Positions 34,072 to 42,161 of a stretch of 64,000 nucleotides of DNA are shown piece by piece. The notes below the pieces were generated by a model, which was not told the DNA's origin, made no database searches, and saw nothing but the letters and a program-made list of their open reading frames with translations. This DNA is from Rebecca billardiae RCC1528 (lineage: Eukaryota > Haptophyta): NCBI GenBank assembly GCA_965240325.2, contig OZ251222.1, positions 248,001-312,000 on the forward strand. Direction: 5' to 3'. Each line of letters begins with the position of its first letter. The first letter of the stretch is position 1. A program made the position numbers and the translations under genes.

Positions 34072-35175
34072 ATGAAAGCGATCACGTGCGTTGGCGTGGT
34101 GGTGCTTCAACCAAATAGACGCACTACGATGCTGCAGCCGCCTACCTCGAAGCCTGCACATCTCCCCGTGACCACCGTGCCCGCGCAGGGAGAGGATACG
34201 GTCCCCTTGCAGGACATGATCGACTCTCTGAACGACGACTGGTGGGTGCACTCCGTCGTCCCGCCGCAGAATGGGCGCCCGCGGGAGGTGAACCGCCCGC
34301 AGATGCCGGCCGATCAGTTGCGAATCGCACCCGGCCCGCCCAGCACGACGTGCCCCGTCCACTCGGCCGACCACGTATTGATCCAGCGGCCACGCGACTG
34401 CCAGGAGGAGTCGCAGCCCACGGCAAAGAAGCGGCGCTGCCAGTGGACCGGCGAGCTGCACGCCGCCTTCGAGGAGGCGGTGCGCAGAGCGGGCCCCAGG
34501 CCCACGCCGACGAGCGTGCACGCCGCACTCAACGTTAGCCACCTGAACCTCGACTTCGAGCTGACGGTGGGGATGGTGAAGTCCCACCTGCAGAAGTACA
34601 AGCTGGACTGCCTCTGCGCGGGGTCGGCCGGCACGGCCGCCCTCATCCCCGCCCCCGCCCCCGCCGCAGAGCCGCCCAAGCTGCGCGCCGCCGAGCGCGG
34701 CTCATCCTTCTCTCGAGCAGATTCGGAGCGCGACGGCCGCTGCAGCAGCGACAAGCGTTCGCGCGGCGAGCCGATCCTGATCACGCTGCTCGATGCGCAG
34801 GCGGCGATGGGGGTGCTCGTCCGCACCATCGGTGGCTATGCGCTCACCCTCGAATTCGAGAGTGACACAAACACACTCGTGCTGAAGGTCACGCCGCCGG
34901 CAATGTGCCCCGACCATCTCGCCGACTTCGGAATCACGACGCTGCCGCTCCTCGCCGACGCGAAGGTGAGCGCGGCGGGGATCGACGAGCTGAACTATGA
35001 GTTCACGCGCCGATGCGCGCTCTCGTGCACGCCGGCGTCGAGCTCACCCTCGGACTGGACGCAGCAGATGGTCTCTACCGGCGCAGGGGACAAGACCGTC
35101 CTCATCCTCATCCCCAAGCTCGATGGGCACTGCGTCCCGCCGGGCAGGCCCGCGGGCACGCCGCTCGTGTTGTGA
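34072..35175 (+). CDS. GARP/MYB-like DNA-binding protein (SHLQKYK type)
   Basis: Single exon, 367 residues from the ATG at 34072; the in-frame ATG at 34129 (MLQPPTSKP) is an alternative start. At about residues 120-182 there is a single MYB-related GARP domain: KRRCQWTGELHAAFEEAV, a middle helix, then VGMVKSHLQKYKLD. The SHLQKYR/K signature is typical of plant and algal G2-like/ARR-B and PHR-type regulators, so a nuclear transcription factor role is likely. A proline stretch (APAPAPAAEPP) and a basic patch (DKRSRGEP) follow. The C-terminal 130 residues form a separate, ordered-looking region (ITLLDAQAAMGVLVRTIGGY and TLEFESDTNTLVLKV) that I do not recognise; it could be a ligand-binding or dimerisation domain. 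There is no receiver domain, so a two-component output role is not shown. Confidence 0.85.
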   Translation: MKAITCVGVVVLQPNRRTTMLQPPTSKPAHLPVTTVPAQGEDTVPLQDMIDSLNDDWWVHSVVPPQNGRPREVNRPQMPADQLRIAPGPPSTTCPVHSADHVLIQRPRDCQEESQPTAKKRRCQWTGELHAAFEEAVRRAGPRPTPTSVHAALNVSHLNLDFELTVGMVKSHLQKYKLDCLCAGSAGTAALIPAPAPAAEPPKLRAAERGSSFSRADSERDGRCSSDKRSRGEPILITLLDAQAAMGVLVRTIGGYALTLEFESDTNTLVLKVTPPAMCPDHLADFGITTLPLLADAKVSAAGIDELNYEFTRRCALSCTPASSSPSDWTQQMVSTGAGDKTVLILIPKLDGHCVPPGRPAGTPLVL

Positions 35176-35494
35176 GGAGGCGGAGCGACGAGCCGTTCGA
35201 GCGGCTCGCCAGTGCGATGGCACAGCGACGCGCGACGGCCACCCGAAGCTGGCGCGCCACTCCCGGATCCGGCGTCAGCAGGTCGCACTCGCACCGACGG
35301 CGCGCCGGTCCGACCCGGGCAGCGGCGTCGGTGGCGGTCGGACGGCCAGTGAACGCTGTGACCGGCCACCGTGCGCCGTTGATCTGTGTCTGTGCCTGAT
35401 CAACATGTCAGCTGACCGAGTATTGCTGTATGACGACTGCAAATGGTCGTCCTAACACTAACTAGTACCAGGCTCCTGGAACGTCCTGCCGGCA

Positions 35495-36136
35495 GTGTCA
35501 AGCCGGCCAAGGCACGGGCCCGTGGACGGCTATCAGTATCGGCGGCGACGACCCGGGCTTTCCGTCTCTTCCGAGTCTTCGCTGGTAGCGAGCGAGGTTC
35601 CGGCAAACTTATTCACTTTCCGAGGGGAAAAGACGACGAAAGTCAAAAGTTATATTGACGACGATGAAAGTTCCGCGCTCGCCGCGCAGGGCTCGGGTAC
35701 TGGAGTGCAGGCTGCAAACGGCGAGCAGCAGCACTCTCAGAAGCGGAAGAAGAAGCCTCGGCGCGGGAAGCGCGGGCCTCGGCGTGACGCGCAAGGCAGG
35801 CGGATTCGATCTCCATCGAGCCGCCGCACCTCGTCGCGGCGCGCCGTCGAGAAACGCCAGGAGCGCAAGGCGGCGCGGCTGGCGGCCTCTCTGCCCGCAG
35901 CACCTGCGCCTGCTCCAGCTGCTGTCCCCCACGCGGACCGAGACTCGTCCATGGACGACGACTCGGACGACGAGGATGCGCAGCAGTCGGGGGCAAAGCG
36001 TACCCTGCACGCCGCAGCAGCGCCAGCCGCCGCCAGCAAGCCAGCTGAGCAGAGCGGCAAGCGCGCACGCGGCCGCGCAGGGCACACGGGGACGACTACA
36101 TCACCGCCGGATCACCCGCCAGGGCCCAGCGGCTGA
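35495..36136 (+). CDS. Possible exon of a basic, nuclear-type hypothetical protein
   Basis: The frame is open from about 35495 to a TGA at 36136 and, from about 35600 on, has the G/C third-position bias of real genes here. It encodes a lysine/arginine cluster (QKRKKKPRRGKRGPRR) like a bipartite nuclear signal, a charged helix (RRAVEKRQERKAARLA), an Ala/Pro stretch and an acidic patch (MDDDSDDEDA). There is no ATG before residue 150, so if it is a gene, an upstream exon is missing from this model. A second short biased frame at 36195-36371 could be a further exon. No domain is recognised and the gene may not exist. Confidence 0.35.
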   Translation: MSSRPRHGPVDGYQYRRRRPGLSVSSESSLVASEVPANLFTFRGEKTTKVKSYIDDDESSALAAQGSGTGVQAANGEQQHSQKRKKKPRRGKRGPRRDAQGRRIRSPSSRRTSSRRAVEKRQERKAARLAASLPAAPAPAPAAVPHADRDSSMDDDSDDEDAQQSGAKRTLHAAAAPAAASKPAEQSGKRARGRAGHTGTTTSPPDHPPGPSG

Positions 36137-36754
36137 GACGGCCGTCTGACATCCGGACCTGCACCCTCGCCCTCGCTCGGGGCACAGCAGGTCCATGCGA
36201 GCCGCGCAGCGCAGGTGGATCGCGCTCCAGCAGCTCAAGGCCGCGCTCAAGCCATTCGATCGCGGTTCAGGCTATGCTCTGCCACCAGCGCCGACTTCGT
36301 GTCGACGATCGGGCACTGCCGACGACGAATCAGGAGACCTGCGCCGTCCTACCTGTGTCGTTAAATCATAGAATGGGTCAGGCACCCGCAGCGATCTACG
36401 ATGGCCGCTGTCACGTCGGGGGCCGTCGTCAGCCGCTTGACTTCTCCACTGGCCTGACTAGGTGGCCCGCCGGAAAGCAACAGAAGGCGGCCTTCACGAT
36501 GACGGCACGAGTAGTTGGAGGTTGGCGGCAAATCCGCCGCGGGCACAGGGAGAATCCGTACCGCATGCACTCGCCTGAGCTGCCCGGTGTCGGTTGCGAC
36601 GGGCCGCCGCGCTGGGCCCGCGCGGCGCAGACAGCCGGCGACGCGCGGCGGCGGCGGCGCGGCACGGATCATCGGTTCCGATGGACAGTCAGGCCGATGC
36701 GGAGGCGGTCAAGGCTCGGTCGGTGGAGGGCGCCACCAGTAGCGGTACAGGCGC
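36137..36754. other. Intergenic region with one possible small exon
   Basis: Between the hypothetical exon and the oxygenase stop codon. An ATG frame at 36195-36371 (58 codons) starts with a helix-forming, G/C3-biased stretch (RRWIALQQLKAALKPFD) and then loses the bias. It could be a 3' exon of the preceding hypothetical gene. The remaining DNA, from 36380, shows no coding signal. Confidence 0.45.
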
Positions 36755-38170
36755 TCAGACGAATGAGAAGGGGACGAAGATGAGCGTCTCCTCGCCGTTG
36801 TCAGCGCGAGGGAACTCGGCAGCGCTGAGCTTCTTCTCCACGGCTGCGATCACCTCGGCGCGCAGCTTGGCCTCCGCAGCCGCCACGCCCTGGGCGGAAT
36901 CGCCTGCATCCGAGCCGACCAGCTCGGCGCGATCGGGCACGAGCGTGTCGGCGAGCACGCGCACGTCCTCCACTGCACCCGTGCTGCCACTCACGCGCAT
37001 GCGCATGTGCAGCACGCCGAGCATCCGCGCGCACTCGCCCGAGAGCTCCTCGTAGAGCGGCTCGAGCGCCTTGTCGAGCGCCGGCCCCGCCTGCTCGTCC
37101 GACAGCCCGCCTCGGAACGAGACCGACTCGGACGCGGTGAACCAGCCGTGGAGCACGAGCCGCGCCTGCGCCGGGTCACGCGTGCCGCGCACCTCGCGCA
37201 CGCCGTGCGGGATGCGCGGGTCAAAGACGGTGAGCCGGTTGAAGTGCGGCTCGATCTCGTCGAAGATCGTCGACTCCTCCAGCGACTCGCCTGGCTCGAA
37301 GGCGCGCCAGAAGTCGAGCACCGCGCGCGAGAGCAGCATCGTCTCGCCGCCCTCGAACTGGCGCTCTTCCCACTCGGTGAGGCTGAGCACGAACGCGAAT
37401 GGGCCGTGCCACGCGTCCGTGTGCAGCCCCTGCGAGTGCCCGTCCACGTAGTAGGAGAGCCACGGGGGGCTGATGCCGTCGCAGCCGAGCTCCTCCTGCG
37501 CGAACGCCGTGAGCGCCTCGCACAGCTGCGCGTACGCCTCCTCGCTGAAGTACTGCTCGGCGGGCGTGCGCATCAGGTTGTACTGCCCATACACGAACCA
37601 GTGGTTCCAGCAGAAGTTGCCCGACTCGGTGTTGCGCGGGTCGGCGAAGCGCTCCTCAAACACCTCGCGCAGCGAGCGCGCCTGCTCCGCGGGTAGGAAC
37701 TCGTCCTTGACGACCACGTGCTGCCCAACGCTCCCCTCCACGGGAAGGTCGTCGCTCTCGGTGGTGGGAGGCTCATCCTCCTCGCTGGTGCTCGAGACCG
37801 CCCCCTCGCCGCTGTCCGAGTCCGTTCCCGCGTCGTCGCTCGCGGCGGCACTCACGACGGCGGGCGGGTCGTCCGACGCCCCGGTCGCAGCCGAGGTCGA
37901 GGCTGTGTCGTCCGTGGCCTCGGTCGTAGCCGACGTCGAGGAGGTGTCGTCCGACGCCCCAGTCGCAGCCGACGTCGAGGAGGTGTCCTCAGACCCGAAC
38001 GTCGACGAGGGTGAGCTCGCACTCGCGTCCCCAAAGGTCGACGAGGCGCGCACGGCTACACGTGAGCGCGATGCGACGCCGGCGATCGGCACGCGCGAGG
38101 CTGGCCCCCACCCGGCCGCCACGGCCGCGAGCGCGGCGAGCAGCGCCGCTTGCAGCCAGCCACGCCCCAT
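36755..38170 (-). CDS. Secreted/organellar 2-oxoglutarate Fe(II) dioxygenase with AgmX/TonB-C-like C-terminal domain
   Basis: Single exon, 471 residues, ATG at 38170. The N-terminus (GWLQAALLAALAAVAAGWG) is a signal peptide. Residues 45-145 are Ser/Thr/Asp-rich and include three 13-residue repeats. The oxygenase domain spans about 150-345 and carries the iron ligands His250, Asp252 (GLHTDAWHG) and His322 (RIPHGV), with Arg337 (QARLVLHGWF) as the likely 2-oxoglutarate contact. This is a prolyl-hydroxylase-like arrangement; the substrate is unknown. Residues about 375-471 match the pattern of AgmX/PglI/TonB C-terminal domains: VLHMRMRVSGSTGAVEDVRV, a helix, then AAEFP and the terminal ETLIFVPFSF. 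That match is by eye. The gene is head-to-head with TRAPPC13. Confidence 0.87.
   Translation of the reverse strand: MGRGWLQAALLAALAAVAAGWGPASRVPIAGVASRSRVAVRASSTFGDASASSPSSTFGSEDTSSTSAATGASDDTSSTSATTEATDDTASTSAATGASDDPPAVVSAAASDDAGTDSDSGEGAVSSTSEEDEPPTTESDDLPVEGSVGQHVVVKDEFLPAEQARSLREVFEERFADPRNTESGNFCWNHWFVYGQYNLMRTPAEQYFSEEAYAQLCEALTAFAQEELGCDGISPPWLSYYVDGHSQGLHTDAWHGPFAFVLSLTEWEERQFEGGETMLLSRAVLDFWRAFEPGESLEESTIFDEIEPHFNRLTVFDPRIPHGVREVRGTRDPAQARLVLHGWFTASESVSFRGGLSDEQAGPALDKALEPLYEELSGECARMLGVLHMRMRVSGSTGAVEDVRVLADTLVPDRAELVGSDAGDSAQGVAAAEAKLRAEVIAAVEKKLSAAEFPRADNGEETLIFVPFSFV
37871..37987. repeat. Three 39-bp tandem repeats in the oxygenase gene
   Basis: Three head-to-tail units of 39 bases encode variants of DTSSTSAATGASD at residues 62-74, 75-87 and 88-100. 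The outer units are nearly identical and the middle one has diverged. The repeat makes a Ser/Thr-rich linker between the signal peptide and the catalytic domain, which could be O-glycosylated. Confidence 0.88.
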
Positions 38171-38724
38171 CGGTGCCTAAGTAGAACGCGTTGGCGCGTT
38201 GCGGTTGCCGCCCGACCGCCGACGCGCCAGCGCCCGGTGGAATTTGAATTTAGCAAGTGATGATGGCATGATGCCCGGTGCGGCGGCGGCGCCTTGATCC
38301 GTCATCAACTCATCATCGTTGATGTCCGATTGCCGGCCGACTCGTCGAAAAAGAAAAGCAGCCTTTTTGCCTTTTTCTGATTTTCTCGCCACGCGCCCCC
38401 GCCCGCCAAATCGCGGATTCGCGGACGACAGACATCGTGGCGACGACCGCCCTCGTCTGTGTCGCGCGGCGAGGGGGCGCCGGCCGCGAGGCAGGGGACT
38501 GGACGGCTGCAGGCAGTGAGGGGAGATTCAGATGGCCGCCCCATCGCCGCGCCCGGCCCACCCGGGCGGCGCGGTGCCAGCCGCGCACGGCAGCTCGCTT
38601 TCTCTCAAGGGTGCGCGTCTCAGCGGGCGCAACGCTGCGACGGCTGCGCGCGGCGCGCATCGCTGCGCCCGTTGCGGCTCGTCTGACCGTGCGCGTGGCG
38701 CCGCGCGCCGCGCGAACCGCAGTG
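38171..38724. promoter_or_regulatory. Head-to-head intergenic region of oxygenase and TRAPPC13 genes
   Basis: 554 bases lie between the divergent start codons. The middle, 38230-38400, is less GC-rich and has AAAAAGAAAAGCAGCC and CTTTTTGCCTTTTTCTG, a purine/pyrimidine mirror-like pair. From 38437 the TRAPPC13 frame is open without an ATG, so this is probably 5' untranslated RNA or an upstream exon. Confidence 0.5.
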
Positions 38725-40170
38725 ATGCGACTCTGCAAGCCGTCGTTCTCGACCGAACTGCCCCTGCCCAACGATCCGGTGGCGCTGGGCGCGCGCACGC
38801 CGGGTGGCGCGAGTTCTGTCTCCGCGGCCGCGAGCCTCCCGCTCGCCACCTCCGCGTCGCTCACCCTCCCGCAGTCGTTCGGCAACATCTACCTCGGCGA
38901 GACGTTCTGCGCGTACGTCTCCGTGTGCAACCAGGCGGCCCACCTGCTCAACGGCCTCGGCCTGAAGGTGGAGGTGCAGACATCGAGCCAGCGCCAGCTG
39001 CTGCTCAACAACGCGCCGACCGGTCCGAGCGCGACGCTTGCGCCCGCCGGGCGCGCCGACGTGATCGTGCGGTACGAGCTGCGTGAGGTGGGCATCCACA
39101 TCCTGATCTGCTCGGCCTCGTACGTCGACGCCGACGGCGAGGCGCGCAACCTGCGCAAGTTCTTCAAGTTCCAGGTGCAGAACCCGCTTTCGATGAAGTC
39201 CAAGTCACACACACTCTCGGCCGGCACGCCAGACGAGGCGGTGATTGTCGAGACGCAGGTGCAGAACGCGACCGCGGGCGCGCTCCACCTGACCAGCGTG
39301 CGCTTCAGCCCCGCGCCCGGCCTCGCCGTGGACGACCTCAACCGGCTCGGCGAGAGCGTCGACCAGCTCGCGCGGCTCAAGCCGGGCGACGTGCAGCAGT
39401 ACATGTACCGGCTGCGCTGCGCGCCGTCTGCCTCGGCGGCCGCGCTCGCCGCCGCCGCCGCGCTCGGCCGCATGGAGGTGCACTGGCGCGGCCCGATGGG
39501 CGAGGGCGGACACTTGCAGAGCAACACCGTGCAGCGCCGCCAGCAGCCGCCGCGCGCGCTCGAGGTGACGCTTCTCGCCGTCGAGCTGCTCAGCGATGCG
39601 TCCGGCGACGCCGAGGCGGCCGAGACGCCCGAGGCGGCGGCCGGGCTGGCAGGCTGCCTCGCCGTGGCGTGCGAGACGCCGTTCGTGCTGCGCTGCCGCG
39701 TGACCAACCGGTCAGAGCGCGAGCAGGAGCTGAGCGTGAGCTGGGCGCAGCCATCCCCGCCTCCGCAGCAGCCTGGCGCGGCGCCGCCGGCCGTCGGTGC
39801 GGCCGCAGCCCCGCCGCCGCCGGCGAGCGTGCCTGCCGACCCGCGCGGCTCCGCGGTGCCTGAGCTCGTGTACACGGGCGTGATCGGCGCTGAGGTCGGC
39901 GTGCTGGCGCCCGGCGCCTCCACTGAGCTGCGGCTCGAGCTCGTGGCACTCGCGCCGGGCCTGCACAAGCTGAGCGGCCTCGTGCTCGTCGACCGGAGGG
40001 CGAATGTCTCGCATGAGGCGGGCGCCATCGGAGAGATCCTCGTGTTGAGCGGAGGCACCGCCGACCTCCCCGGTGGCGGGCACGTCTCGGCGGCGGCTGC
40101 AATGGCAGGAGATGTCCCGGACGCTGCTGCCAGCGGTGCCGGTGTGCCGCGGCTCGGTGTTGCGGCATGA
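38725..40170 (+). CDS. TRAPPC13: TRAPP complex subunit 13 (TRAPPC13)
   Basis: From the ATG at 38725 the protein has 481 residues and begins MRLCKPSF, aligning with the conserved MRLxKP start of TRAPPC13. Family blocks follow in order: TLPQSFGNIYLGETFCAYVS, VEVQTSSQRQ, VRYELREVGIHILICSASY, LRKFFKFQVQNPL, a second immunoglobulin-like domain with VETQVQNATAG, VQQYMYRL, GRMEVHWRGPMGEGGHLQ and near the end LHKLSGLVLVDRR. TRAPPC13 belongs to the metazoan-type TRAPPIII complex, a Rab1 exchange factor acting in ER-to-Golgi traffic and autophagy. It is about 60 residues longer than the human protein owing to a Pro/Ala-rich loop around residues 340-370. The open frame extends upstream of 38725, but without ATG. 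An upstream first exon cannot be excluded. Confidence 0.92.
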   Translation: MRLCKPSFSTELPLPNDPVALGARTPGGASSVSAAASLPLATSASLTLPQSFGNIYLGETFCAYVSVCNQAAHLLNGLGLKVEVQTSSQRQLLLNNAPTGPSATLAPAGRADVIVRYELREVGIHILICSASYVDADGEARNLRKFFKFQVQNPLSMKSKSHTLSAGTPDEAVIVETQVQNATAGALHLTSVRFSPAPGLAVDDLNRLGESVDQLARLKPGDVQQYMYRLRCAPSASAAALAAAAALGRMEVHWRGPMGEGGHLQSNTVQRRQQPPRALEVTLLAVELLSDASGDAEAAETPEAAAGLAGCLAVACETPFVLRCRVTNRSEREQELSVSWAQPSPPPQQPGAAPPAVGAAAAPPPPASVPADPRGSAVPELVYTGVIGAEVGVLAPGASTELRLELVALAPGLHKLSGLVLVDRRANVSHEAGAIGEILVLSGGTADLPGGGHVSAAAAMAGDVPDAAASGAGVPRLGVAA

Positions 40171-40593
40171 TGCCGCTATATTATGCCAGGCGCCGCGCGG
40201 CCCCGGCCGCGACAGCTACTACGACGATCTGGATGGAGCTAGTGGATTGAGAACAATGCCGATGGGCTCCGGCTTCGGTCCACCCCCCCCAGTCCGGTCA
40301 GTGGAGCGTTACATCTTGACACTGCAATCGGCGGGATCGCCGCCTCTGATGATGATCTACAATAGCTCCTAGCCCACCCCATCAGGCGGTCCGCCTCGGA
40401 CGCCATATAATCGGGCCAGATGCGGATCATCGCGTCCTATAAGCCACACCTGGCCAATAGGCGGTTCAGACTCTATTTTCTGTAACTAGATACCCAGTCC
40501 GGGTATCATTTTCGCATATGCATGCAGGTATCCGGAACGCTCCCGCACTGTGCTGAAATCTGAGTAAGGGACGGGTAATTGCATAGTAAAAAT

Positions 40594-41052
40594 GGCTCTG
40601 GCTCCGGTTGACCCCTGCCAGTCCGGTCATAGAAACCGGGCGTACCGAAAATGATCTTCGCATTCCTGCGGCCGAATGAACGCCCGAAGTGTCCCACAGG
40701 GCCCCAAGTAGGGTTGCTATGGATGGCCAATAAGTGCCCAGGGAGTGAAACTCAGTTTATGACTACTTCAGACTCTATTTTTCATAGCTATTTACCCAAT
40801 CCGGTGATACATTTCAAATAGCTACGGGTGCATCCGGATCGCTCCCGGACCGTGTTCTGACCAGAGTCTGAAATGGGTAAATACATAGTAAAAATAGAGT
40901 CTGAACTATGGAGGAAGTGCTTGTTGGCCCAATATCGCTCTGAAGTCATCATCTAGGCATCCATTGAGGTCCTCCTGTGCAGTTTTCACGAGTGACTTCA
41001 TGAAGGAGCTCACAGTGCCCGTCTCTGGCAGGGGTCAACCGAAGCCAGAGCC
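40594..41052. mobile_element. 459-bp terminal-inverted-repeat element inserted in MITE A
   Basis: The 28-base ends at 40594-40621 and 41025-41052 are inverted repeats with one mismatch (GGCTCTGGCTCCGGTTGACC and eight more bases). AAAT flanks both sides (40590-40593 and 41053-41056), a 4-base target duplication. The ends are related to those of the outer element, so both belong to one family. It carries MITE copy B and no coding capacity. An inverted, longer copy lies at 41417-41945. Confidence 0.88.
40766..40906. mobile_element. MITE copy B (TA target site)
   Basis: A 141-base element with ends (C)TTCAGACTCTATTTTT and AAAAATAGAGTCTGAAC, flanked by TA on both sides (40764-40765, 40907-40908). 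The subterminal bases (GCTATTTACCC and GGGTAAATACAT) extend the imperfect inverted repeat to about 31 bases. TA duplications suit a Tc1/mariner-type mobiliser. It sits inside the 459-base element. Confidence 0.88.
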
Positions 41053-41416
41053 AAATAGAGTCTGAACCTATTGGGAGGTGGTCGGATGCGACATTTCTCG
41101 TTGAAGTCATCAATCGGGGGTCGGAAGGGACTCTGCTGCATGGTCCGCTTGGTTGACTTCGGCTCGGGGCCAAGACGTAACGGAGCTGGGGGGGGGGGTG
41201 GACCGGAGCCGGAGCCGATGAGTGATGCCGGCGTGAGTAGACGTGATTCGTCGGCTGATTCGCGTGGCGGCATCATCGCCGTGACGTCGTCGTTGTTGAT
41301 GATGGCTCAGCCTCATCCTGGCTCAGACGTCACTGGCAGGCACACCGTGGTATATCATATACTCGGATAGCACTTAGCAGTAGTCGTCGTCGTGACGATG
41401 CGGCCGATGGCTACTC

Positions 41417-41945
41417 GGCTCTGGCTTCGTTCGACCCCTGCCAGAGACGGGCACTGTGAGCTCCTTCATGAAGTCACTCGTGAAATAAACTGCACAGGAG
41501 GACCTCAATGACAATGGATGCCTAGCTAGATGATGACTTCAGACGAGCGATAGTCCGGGGCCAACAAGCACTACTTATAATTATAATTCCTCTATAGTTC
41601 AGACTCTATTTTACTATGTATTTACGACCCATTTCGGACTCTGGTCAGAACACGGTCCGGGAGCGATCCGGATGCATACGTACTACGTAGCTATTGGAAA
41701 TATGTCACTCGGACTGGGTAAATAGCTATGCGGAAAATAGAGTCTGAACTAGTCACAAACTCGGATGTTCACACCCTGGGCCACTTATTGGCCATCCATA
41801 GCAACCCCACTTCGCACTTGGGGGCCCTGTGGCGGACACTTCGGGCGCTCATTCGGCCGCGCGCAGGAATGCGATGATCATTTTCGGTACGCCCGGTTTC
41901 TAAATTCTATGACCGGACTCGGGGCAGGGGTCCGCAACCGGAGCC
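41417..41945. mobile_element. Inverted second copy of the terminal-inverted-repeat element
   Basis: From GGCTCTGGCTTCG at 41417 to CGGAGCC at 41945 this DNA is the reverse complement of 40594-41052 with small insertions and deletions. It carries MITE copy C at the same internal site as copy B, so the two copies come from a common composite ancestor. No clear target duplication is seen at its ends. With the first copy it makes an inverted repeat with arms of about 450-530 bases and a 364-base spacer. Confidence 0.85.
41597..41749. mobile_element. MITE copy C (TA target site)
   Basis: A 153-base element with perfect GTTCAGACTCTATTTT and inverse ends, flanked by TA at 41595-41596 and 41750-41751. 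It matches copy B in reverse orientation, including the CGGTCCGGGAGCGATCCGGATGCA-like centre, with extra bases around the TACGTACTACGTAG palindrome. Confidence 0.88.
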
Positions 41946-42011
41946 GCAGGCCCAGAGCGCCGCACTCGGTCTGTCGAGACTGATGCAGTGATAACTCATG
42001 ACGATCACTAC

Positions 42012-42045
42012 TATATATATATATATATATATATTATAATATATA
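42012..42045. repeat. (TA)n microsatellite
   Basis: A run of about eleven TA units from 42012 followed by ATTATAATATATAG lies 120 bases beyond the 3' end of the glycosyltransferase-like gene and may lie in its 3' untranslated region. Nothing indicates a function. Confidence 0.9.
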
Positions 42046-42161
42046 GCATTGATGATACCGTCTGAATCGGCGAGGCTGGCAGCAGTCTCATCAAGCAGTC
42101 TCTGAGTCGACAGTCGTCATCGATAATTAATCGGCCGATATAAGACGACATCGTCCGACTG

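Larger units (their letters stand above)
40464..41067. mobile_element. MITE copy A, split by a later insertion
   Basis: The left end GTTCAGACTCTATTTT starts at 40464 and its inverse AAATAGAGTCTGAAC ends at 41067. The element is about 145 bases long without the 459-base insertion at 40594-41052. Removing that insert and one copy of AAAT rebuilds a right end identical in pattern to MITE copy B (GTAAAAATAGAGTCTGAAC). Outside the ends, CCAATAG (40454-40460) and CTATTGG (41068-41074) are also inverted. Confidence 0.8.
40265..41216. mobile_element. Outer terminal-inverted-repeat element with 4-bp target duplication
   Basis: The left end GGCTCCGGCTTCGGTCCACC (from 40265) and the right end, read on the minus strand from 41216, GGCTCCGGCTCCGGTCCACC, form terminal inverted repeats of about 30 bases that continue into a C/G run. 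Both ends are flanked by GATG (40261-40264 and 41217-41220), a likely 4-base target duplication. There is no transposase frame, so it is non-autonomous. It contains the interrupted MITE at 40464-41067. Confidence 0.75.
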
